In this document: in pieces, positions 1 to 5,590 of the stretch
Numbering within the stretch: the stretch's first letter is position 1
Layout of the letters: the number at the start of each line of letters is the position of its first letter
NCBI GenBank assembly: GCA_034433995.1
Contig: DAOTZU010000284.1
Coordinates: 1-5,590, forward strand
Direction of reading: 5' to 3'
Origin: DAOTZU01 sp034433995
GTDB taxonomy: Bacteria > Chloroflexota > Anaerolineae > UBA1429
Length of the DNA: 5,590 nucleotides
Made by a program: the position numbers and the translations under genes
The notes under the pieces: generated by a model
The model's input: the letters and a program-made list of their open reading frames with translations, nothing else
What the model was told of the DNA's origin: nothing
Databases searched by the model: none

Positions 1-510
1 GAACTCGGCGGTGGTGCGGCTATCTTCGCTATAGCCCACCTCGTGGCCGTTGAGCCAGAGGTGAAAGGCCGAATCCACGCCCTCGAAACAGATCGTCACC
101 CGGCGGCCCTCCCAGCCGGAGGGCAGGACGAAACGGGTGCGGTAGCAGCCGGTGGGATTATCGTCTCGGGGCACAGAGAGCTGGTCATCCACCGGGAAGG
201 GGTATTGCACGTTGGTGTAGCGGGGGATGTCATATCCCTGCATCTGCCAGTTGCCGGGCACGGCAATGGTAGCCCAAGCACCATCATCGTAATCGGGCCG
301 GTAGAAATCCTGGGGCGCCGCGGCGGGGTTGGGGGCATAGGCAAAGCGCCAAGCCCCGTTGAGCAGCTTGAACCACGGCGAGGCGGTCCGCGTGCCGCGC
401 AGGGCCGTCTCCCGGTCGGGGTAGGGCACCGACGTGGCGTGGGCCGGCTCCTTGTTGCGCCCCACTATCTGCGGATCTTGCCAATCGCACAAGGCCGGAT
501 GCTCCATCAT
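1..510 (-). CDS. lacZ: Beta-galactosidase, GH2 LacZ type (N-terminal 170 residues, truncated by the window edge)
   Basis: This is the start of a large glycoside hydrolase family 2 beta-galactosidase, a cytoplasmic enzyme that hydrolyses terminal beta-D-galactosides such as lactose. The reading frame stays open from the ATG at 510 to base 1. The fragment covers the N-terminal jelly-roll sugar-binding domain. Visible LacZ landmarks are LLNGAWRF (residues 49-56), VPGNWQMQGYDIPRYTN (84-100), YPFP (103-106), NPTGCYR (118-124), FEGVDSAFHLWLNG (142-155) and VGYSEDSR (158-165). By alignment from memory, Asn100 in the YTN motif corresponds to the substrate-contacting Asn102 of E. coli LacZ. The catalytic glutamates lie beyond the left edge and cannot be checked. 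No signal peptide is seen. The start is supported by a strong ribosome binding site 7 bases upstream; a second ATG follows immediately. It lies 110 bp downstream of the GH63-like gene on the same strand. Family assignment is firm; galactoside specificity is inferred from family resemblance. Confidence 0.93.
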   Translation of the reverse strand, partial: MMEHPALCDWQDPQIVGRNKEPAHATSVPYPDRETALRGTRTASPWFKLLNGAWRFAYAPNPAAAPQDFYRPDYDDGAWATIAVPGNWQMQGYDIPRYTNVQYPFPVDDQLSVPRDDNPTGCYRTRFVLPSGWEGRRVTICFEGVDSAFHLWLNGHEVGYSEDSRTTAEF

Positions 511-620
511 GCTCTCTCCTCCTTCAGCGACAGAAAATTGGCCCACAAAAGGATCAAGAGGCGCTCACATTTTCGCCCTTGGTATCCTTGTTGCCCTTGC
601 TCCATACGCCCATGCCGCGG
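511..620. other. Intergenic spacer between the GH63-like gene and lacZ
   Basis: This 110-bp spacer holds the lacZ ribosome binding site and little else that can be recognised. On the minus strand there is a weak TTGATC-like hexamer near 560, but no well-spaced -10 partner. The only palindrome noticed is GCCGCGGC at 614-621, which overlaps the upstream stop codon and has no T-tract after it. So neither a terminator nor a promoter is evident. lacZ could be read through from the upstream genes or have its own promoter here; the sequence does not decide. Confidence 0.5.
518..524 (-). promoter_or_regulatory. Ribosome binding site of lacZ
   Basis: On the minus strand the bases read AAGGAGG, a near-perfect Shine-Dalgarno sequence, with a 7-base spacer before the ATG at 510-508. 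It fixes the lacZ start and favours the first of the two tandem ATG codons. Confidence 0.85.
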
Positions 621-2333
621 CTACTCCCACAGCAGGCAGGCCACCAGCGCCGCCGTAAAATGATAGTCTCGGATGGAATCCATCTTGCGGCGGATGTTGT
701 ACGGTTCCTGGTGTGGCCCTTTGCGGTCGCAGAGGGTGGGCGGGCGCTGATCCTGGCTATCAAAAAACTCAAAGATGACGCCGTAACGCTCATAGTACTT
801 ATTGACATACTGGATCGTCTTTTCCTGCAACCAGCGCGCCTCCTCCTCTCGACCCTGGCGGCGCAGGCCCAAGATGATCAGGTAATTGAAATTGAGCCAT
901 GTCGCGCCGCGCCACATATCGGTGGAGTAGGCCGGATGCGAGGCGGCCACGCTGGGCACGGGAAAGGCCGTGCCGAACTCGGCGGGGTCCTTGAGCCACG
1001 CCACCAGCCGCGTCACCCGCTTGGGCGGAAGATCATCGAGCAGGAGGGGCAAAAAGCCGCTCACCGCCCGCACCCGGGAAAAGCGCCCCTGCAGGTCGCG
1101 GTCATAATAAAAGCCATCCTCCTTATCCCACAGTTGGCGATGGATGGCCTCCGAGAGGCGGCGTGACCGCACCGCCCAGGCGAGGGCCTTGTCCGCCTGG
1201 CCCAAAGTGGCAGCGATGAGGGCGGTGTAGCCCATGTCCAGGGCGGCAAAGGTGGAGAAATCCACCGCGTCCAGCGGGATGGCGGCATCAAAGCGGGGCG
1301 AGTTATCCATGCCCGATTCACCGCTACGGCACAAGGGATGCTCCTCGATGAACCATTCCAACAGACCGTTGCCGTTCTGGTCGCGCCGGGCGCAATCCCA
1401 AGCCAAATAGGCCTCCAGGCGGGGCAGAGCCCATTCCAAGTTGGCCCGGTCTTGCGTCACCTGGTAATTCTCCCACACCCCCCAGGCCAGGATAGGTGGC
1501 TGGGTGATGTGCGAATGCCACCCTGTGATGCTAAACTGATGGGGGATCATCCCATCGGGCTGCTGAGTCTCCAACATCGCCCGCAGCGAATCCCACGCCA
1601 CACGGGGGTCCAGGCGGTTAAGGGCCAAGGAGTGAAAGACCGTATCCCACAGCCACATATCCTTGTGGGGCACGCGGTCGGGGGTGGTCCAAGTGTGGCG
1701 GATGGCTCCTTCCGGGGCCAGGGTGTTGACGCGCATCACACTGATACATTTGTTGAGCAGCCGTTGGCGCGAGGCATCGGGCAAAACAGGAACGCGCCGG
1801 TAAAAGGCCAAGCGTTGGGCGGCCTCCTGCCAGGGGTTCCGTTCCAGGCCGGCTCTGGCGCGTCGCCAGGCCGTCTTTTCTGATCGGGCATAAGCCAGAG
1901 CAAGCCGTTCCCCTTCCCGGAGGCAGACCAGGACATCGCCCGCATCCTCGTCCTTGACGACCCACGAAAACGAGGCAAGCTTGCTCGGTTCGCCGGGCTC
2001 GCCCTCGAAAGCCAGGTTCACCCCCGCACCCTGAGGCAGGAGACCCACCAGCGTATGCCAGGCGCTATAGGTGAGCAACAGCGGACCTTGGGGCGTCTCC
2101 ACCGCCAAAACATCGCCTGTAGCCAGACGCACGGTGCCCAGATCCTCCAAAGCCAGACGCAACAGGCGGCGGGTGGGGGTGTGGAAAAGGAGATCGTAGG
2201 GCTGGGCGCCAAAAGTGGCCACGAACCCGCTGGCGACGCAGGTGGGGCCATCCAGTCCAGAGAAGGCGAACAAGGCCCCCTCGCCCCACACATCGGGCGG
2301 ATGAGGCAGCATGACAAGAAGATCGGCCAGCAT
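621..2333 (-). CDS. GH63-like glycoside hydrolase (MGH1/YgjK-type (alpha/alpha)6 barrel)
   Basis: This 570-residue protein resembles the GH63 clan of inverting alpha-glycosidases, which includes processing alpha-glucosidase, bacterial YgjK and mannosylglycerate hydrolase. Residues 1 to about 185 form a beta-rich N-terminal region with no motif I recognise. From about 190 to 570 lies the helical barrel, with HKDMWLWDTVFH (223-234), QQPDGMIPHQ (257-266), GESGMDNSPRFD (338-349), MWRGATW (473-479) and a C-terminal IRDYHFTAAL. By family knowledge, Asp343 in GMDNSPR is the probable general acid and Glu522 in IFEFFDS the probable general base. The loop after Glu522 reads as a variant of the usual E-YNP form. 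No signal peptide is seen, so it is probably cytoplasmic. The ATG at 2333 has a GGAGG site 7 bases upstream and lies 15 bp from the stop of the preceding gene, which suggests cotranscription. Substrate is unknown: alpha-glucoside or mannosylglycerate-type activities are possible. Relatives such as trehalase-like (GH37) or GH15 enzymes are less likely. Confidence 0.82.
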   Translation of the reverse strand: MLADLLVMLPHPPDVWGEGALFAFSGLDGPTCVASGFVATFGAQPYDLLFHTPTRRLLRLALEDLGTVRLATGDVLAVETPQGPLLLTYSAWHTLVGLLPQGAGVNLAFEGEPGEPSKLASFSWVVKDEDAGDVLVCLREGERLALAYARSEKTAWRRARAGLERNPWQEAAQRLAFYRRVPVLPDASRQRLLNKCISVMRVNTLAPEGAIRHTWTTPDRVPHKDMWLWDTVFHSLALNRLDPRVAWDSLRAMLETQQPDGMIPHQFSITGWHSHITQPPILAWGVWENYQVTQDRANLEWALPRLEAYLAWDCARRDQNGNGLLEWFIEEHPLCRSGESGMDNSPRFDAAIPLDAVDFSTFAALDMGYTALIAATLGQADKALAWAVRSRRLSEAIHRQLWDKEDGFYYDRDLQGRFSRVRAVSGFLPLLLDDLPPKRVTRLVAWLKDPAEFGTAFPVPSVAASHPAYSTDMWRGATWLNFNYLIILGLRRQGREEEARWLQEKTIQYVNKYYERYGVIFEFFDSQDQRPPTLCDRKGPHQEPYNIRRKMDSIRDYHFTAALVACLLWE

Positions 2334-2337
2334 CGCG

Positions 2338-2345
2338 CTCCCTCC
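2338..2345 (-). promoter_or_regulatory. Ribosome binding site of the GH63-like gene
   Basis: The minus strand reads GGAGGGAG; its GGAGG core (2345-2341) lies 7 bases from the ATG at 2333-2331. The site sits in the 15-bp gap after the stop codon of the YbaK-like gene, consistent with translation from a shared transcript. Confidence 0.7.
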
Positions 2346-2348
2346 GCT

Positions 2349-2828
2349 TCACTTGATGGCCAGCACACGGCCGCCGGTCAAGGCAGCCAACTCCTGCGGC
2401 GTGAGGCGAAAGACGGCGTTGGGCGTGCCCGCCGCCGCCCAAAGTTCTTCATAGAGGAACAGATCCGGGTCAAGGAAGGTCTCCAGCGCCTCGGTATGGC
2501 CCACCGGCGGCACCCCGCCGATGGCATAGCCGGTATGCTGGCGCACAAAAGCGGCATCGGCTTTGATGACCTTTTCGCCCAACGCCTGAGCCAGCTTGGC
2601 CTCATCCACGCGGTTGGCCCCGCTGGCGATGACCAAGATAGCCCGCCCGCTCCGCTGGCCTTGGAACACCAGCGATTTGGCGATCTGCCCCACCTGGCAA
2701 CCGATGGCCTGGGCCGCCTCGGCGGCGGTGCGGGTGGAGGCGGGCAGCTCCACCACCCGCTGGGGGATCCCTTTCTCTGCCAGGGCCTCTGCCACCCTTT
2801 GCGCGCTGCGTGAGAGTCTTTCCGTCAC
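2349..2828 (-). CDS. YbaK/ProX-type aminoacyl-tRNA editing-domain protein
   Basis: This 159-residue protein is a stand-alone YbaK-fold domain. The family hydrolyses mischarged aminoacyl-tRNAs in trans, for example Cys-tRNA(Pro) or Ala-tRNA(Pro), in the cytoplasm. Visible family features are QIAKSLVF (48-55) with the conserved lysine Lys51, ASGANRVDEAKL (68-79), TGYAIGGVPPVGH (99-111) with the glycine/proline substrate loop, and AGTPNAVFRLTPQEL (133-147). Length matches single-domain family members, and the whole domain is present and uninterrupted. The start is GTG at 2828-2826, preceded by a purine-rich GGGGAGGGGAG stretch; no ATG is available in a suitable place. The gene lies 37 bp after the URO-D-like gene and 15 bp before the GH63-like gene. 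Which tRNA it edits cannot be told: the GGVPP loop type occurs in several subgroups, so no gene symbol is given. Its link to the sugar genes may be positional only. Confidence 0.88.
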   Translation of the reverse strand: MTERLSRSAQRVAEALAEKGIPQRVVELPASTRTAAEAAQAIGCQVGQIAKSLVFQGQRSGRAILVIASGANRVDEAKLAQALGEKVIKADAAFVRQHTGYAIGGVPPVGHTEALETFLDPDLFLYEELWAAAGTPNAVFRLTPQELAALTGGRVLAIK

Positions 2829-2829
2829 A

Positions 2830-2840
2830 CTCCCCTCCCC
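2830..2840 (-). promoter_or_regulatory. Ribosome binding site deciding a GTG start
   Basis: The minus strand reads GGGGAGGGGAG just upstream of the GTG codon at 2828-2826. The more distal GAGGGG element gives a workable spacing, while the proximal GGAG is too close. It supports GTG as the start of the YbaK-like gene. Confidence 0.6.
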
Positions 2841-2865
2841 TCACAGCGAGGCTTTATGCCTGTGT

Positions 2866-3954
2866 TCAACTTTTGTATGTCCCCAGCTCCAGCCCTTTTT
2901 GGATGAAATAGCGATAGGTGTCGTAATGGACCGTGTTGGGGATGGAATGGTCACTGTGGAGCACATAGCCATAATTCTGCATCACGATGGGGATCTTGGC
3001 CTCCAGCTCCGCGTCGATCTGGCGGCGGTCGTTGCTATAGAGCACCCGCACATCAATGCCGCCCATAAAGGCGATGCGGTCGCCATAGAGGCGATAGAGC
3101 TTGACCAGGTCCATCCCCGCCTTGACCTCGATCACCTGGAGGCAATCCATTCCCGCCTCGATCAGCCCCGGCACCAGCGGTTCCACCATGCCACAAGAGT
3201 GGACGATCACCGGCAGACCCAGGCTGTGGGCATAGGCGAAGGAACGGGCATGGCCGGGCTGGACGATCTCCCGATACATGGCCGGCGACATGAAAGGTCG
3301 CCCCTTGAAACCCATATCCTCATAGTACCAGATGCCGTCGGGGCGGCCCTCCTGGGCAAAGAGGATCTCCTGAAGGGCGATATTGAGCTCGGTGTAGGTG
3401 TTCACCATATCCCGCACCCAATCGGGATCGTCGGCCATGCCCACCAACATATTCAGGTGGCCGGTGACGTCCTTGATGATCTCGAACACGTTCACCCCCG
3501 ACCAACAGAAAAAGGCCTGGCGCTCCTGGGCGCGACGCCTGGCCTCGCGGTAGGCCTCGAAATTGATGCGCCGGGGATCGGGGGTGAGCTTGGGCTTGAT
3601 ATGCTCCTCCCAGGTGCGCCGGTCGCGGACGAGGAAATCCACATGCTCCGGTGTGGCATCGTGGAGCTTGTGGACGCGCATGGTGGCATAATTGCCGTTG
3701 CGCACCAGTTTGGTCTCCTCGGTCTCCTCCAGCACCTGCGGCTCGTAATCCAGGTCGGCCACCATGCTAAAGGGCCAGGAGAGGCGCAGATCAAAGCCAA
3801 AATGATCGGCCAGGTCCTCCCCCTCTTTAATGTGGCCCTGCTCCGTCCAGGTCTTTTGGGTGTCGGACCAAAAATGCTCATACAGGCCGATGCGGTCCAC
3901 AGGCTGGTGCTTGAGGATGTTGCTGATGCGTTCGATGCCGGTCAATGTGCGCAT
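2866..3954 (-). CDS. Uroporphyrinogen decarboxylase-superfamily protein (not HemE), unknown substrate
   Basis: With the preferred start this is a 362-residue protein of the URO-D/MtaA superfamily, a TIM-barrel family that includes HemE and cobalamin- or zinc-dependent methyltransferases. Visible motifs, numbered from the ATG at 3954, are YYEDMGFKGRPFMSP (210-224), VIHSCGMVEPLVPGLIEAGMD (250-270, with HSCG at 252-255), GDRIAFMGGID (291-301) and YVLHSDHSIPNTV (330-342). His252 and Cys254, perhaps with Cys271, resemble the His-X-Cys...Cys zinc ligands of MtaA-type methyltransferases. The HemE signature PVWxMRQAGRY is absent near the N-terminus, where the protein has a QPVDRIGLYEHFW-like segment, so haem synthesis is unlikely. 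A longer frame opens at 3993, but its first 13 residues are encoded at the repeat edge. The ATG at 3954 has AAGGGAG 8 bases upstream. It is the first gene after the repeat region and leads a close-packed gene set. Function may be methyl transfer or an undefined decarboxylase-like reaction. Confidence 0.85.
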   Translation of the reverse strand: MRTLTGIERISNILKHQPVDRIGLYEHFWSDTQKTWTEQGHIKEGEDLADHFGFDLRLSWPFSMVADLDYEPQVLEETEETKLVRNGNYATMRVHKLHDATPEHVDFLVRDRRTWEEHIKPKLTPDPRRINFEAYREARRRAQERQAFFCWSGVNVFEIIKDVTGHLNMLVGMADDPDWVRDMVNTYTELNIALQEILFAQEGRPDGIWYYEDMGFKGRPFMSPAMYREIVQPGHARSFAYAHSLGLPVIVHSCGMVEPLVPGLIEAGMDCLQVIEVKAGMDLVKLYRLYGDRIAFMGGIDVRVLYSNDRRQIDAELEAKIPIVMQNYGYVLHSDHSIPNTVHYDTYRYFIQKGLELGTYKS

Positions 3955-3962
3955 GATAATCG

Positions 3963-3969
3963 CTCCCTT
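3963..3969 (-). promoter_or_regulatory. Ribosome binding site deciding the URO-D-like start
   Basis: The minus strand reads AAGGGAG, with an 8-base spacer before the ATG at 3954-3952. The in-frame upstream ATG at 3993-3991 lies at the edge of the repeat and has no comparable site, so the shorter protein is preferred. Confidence 0.75.
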
Positions 3970-3983
3970 GAATGAGATTGTGC

Positions 3984-3992
3984 ATTTTAACA
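3984..3992 (-). promoter_or_regulatory. Candidate extended -10 promoter element
   Basis: The minus strand reads TGTTAAAAT: a TAAAAT hexamer (5 of 6 matches to TATAAT) preceded by TGn, the extended -10 form. No good -35 hexamer lies at the proper distance, where the repeat occupies the sequence. If used, transcription would begin near 3977 and give a leader of about 20 bases containing the AAGGGAG site. This is a pattern match only. Confidence 0.3.
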
Positions 3993-4054
3993 CGGAGGCA
4001 CGGAGGCCACGGAGAGAAACAGGAGATTCTCCGTGTTCTCCGTGACTCTGTGGT
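3989..4054. repeat. CACGGAG palindromic repeat, copy A
   Basis: This 66-bp element is built from the heptamer CACGGAG in direct orientation at 3991, 3999 and 4008, and its complement CTCCGTG at 4029 and 4038, spaced 8-9 bases apart. Arms at 3999-4015 and 4028-4044 pair at 15 of 17 positions around a 12-base loop, so the element can form a hairpin. Its last 56 bases (3999-4054) match copy B at 54 positions. Copy A has one extra 8-bp unit at its left end. It lies between gyrB and the URO-D-like gene. Open frames through it give low-complexity translations and are not genes. Confidence 0.92.
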
Positions 4055-4083
4055 GAGGGAACATCTTTGCCGTGTGCTCTGAA

Positions 4084-4141
4084 AACACGGAGGCCACGGA
4101 GAGAGACGGGAGATTCTCCGTGTTCTCCGTGACTCTGTGGT
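4084..4141. repeat. CACGGAG palindromic repeat, copy B
   Basis: This is the second copy, 87 bp from copy A in the same orientation, with direct heptamers at 4086 and 4095 and inverted ones at 4116 and 4125. Arms at 4086-4102 and 4115-4131 pair at 15 of 17 positions. It ends 32 bp from the gyrB stop codon, so it may be part of the gyrB transcript's 3' end. No T-tract follows the stem on the minus strand, so it is not a standard terminator. The 29-bp stretch between the copies (4055-4083) is unique sequence. Confidence 0.92.
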
Positions 4142-4173
4142 AAGCCCTTGCGGATGGGCGAGGATTTCGCTCC
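4142..4173. other. gyrB 3' flank
   Basis: This 32-bp stretch lies between the gyrB stop and repeat copy B. On the minus strand a 5-bp stem (GAGGA with TCCTC) could form right at the stop codon, but it is short and no T-run follows. No terminator or gene is supported here. Confidence 0.4.

Positions 4174-5590
<1,417 letters not shown>

Noticed and set aside
43..663. Plus-strand open frame of 206 codons over the lacZ region
   Set aside because: The minus strand here encodes an unmistakable LacZ N-terminus, so the plus frame is a shadow. The lacZ frame is easily missed because it has no stop codon inside the window.
579..1883. Plus-strand open frames opposite the GH63-like gene
   Set aside because: They overlap conserved catalytic barrel motifs on the other strand and have no recognisable content of their own.
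2055..2813. Plus-strand open frame of 252 codons
   Set aside because: It lies opposite the 5' part of the GH63-like gene and the YbaK-like gene, with no domain and a composition typical of a reverse-complement shadow.
2866..3954. Assignment as HemE (uroporphyrinogen decarboxylase proper)
   Set aside because: The N-terminal PVWxMRQAGRY signature of HemE is missing and the HSCG-containing region is that of the wider superfamily.
2596..3975. Long plus-strand open frame of 459 codons opposite the URO-D-like and YbaK-like genes
   Set aside because: It is antisense to two genes with clear family motifs. Its translation shows no recognisable domain, and long antisense frames are expected in high-GC DNA.
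4028..4054. Rho-independent terminator at the repeat hairpin
   Set aside because: Stem is GC-rich enough, but no T-tract follows it on either strand.
3989..4141. CRISPR array
   Set aside because: Only two units, each strongly palindromic over its whole length, with internal heptamer repeats and a single 29-bp gap; no cas genes are present.

Overview
This window is a high-GC bacterial segment in which every supported gene lies on the minus strand, so transcription runs from right to left. The coding style, a short-form GyrB without the enterobacterial insert, intergenic CACGGAG-type repeats and a carbohydrate-degrading neighbourhood would suit a Chloroflexota/Anaerolineae-like heterotroph. 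That placement is an inference from general resemblance. No rRNA, tRNA or lineage-specific marker is present to fix it.

Layout in transcription order (right to left): (1) 5590-4174, the C-terminal three quarters of DNA gyrase subunit B; its N-terminal ATPase part lies beyond the right edge. (2) 4173-3955, a 219-bp intergenic stretch dominated by two nearly identical copies of a palindromic repeat built from the heptamer CACGGAG and its complement. A candidate extended -10 promoter sits at the edge of the left copy. (3) 3954-2866, a uroporphyrinogen-decarboxylase-superfamily protein that is not HemE. (4) 2828-2349, a YbaK/ProX-type aminoacyl-tRNA editing-domain protein with a GTG start. (5) 2333-621, a GH63-like (alpha/alpha)6-barrel glycoside hydrolase. 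(6) 510-1, the N-terminal 170 residues of a LacZ-type GH2 beta-galactosidase, cut by the left edge.

Genes 3 to 5 are separated by only 37 and 15 bp and probably form one transcript; lacZ follows after 110 bp and may belong to it. Two glycoside hydrolases of different families suggest breakdown of alpha- and beta-linked sugars. The URO-D-like and YbaK-like proteins have no obvious role in that pathway. gyrB is a housekeeping gene separated from this group by the repeat pair.

I found no CRISPR array, transposase, tRNA or rRNA, and no convincing rho-independent terminator. I do not see clear evidence of a novel defence or mobile system. The items most worth a second look are the paired palindromic repeats, the possible promoter at their edge, and the unassigned URO-D-like gene in a sugar-degradation setting.
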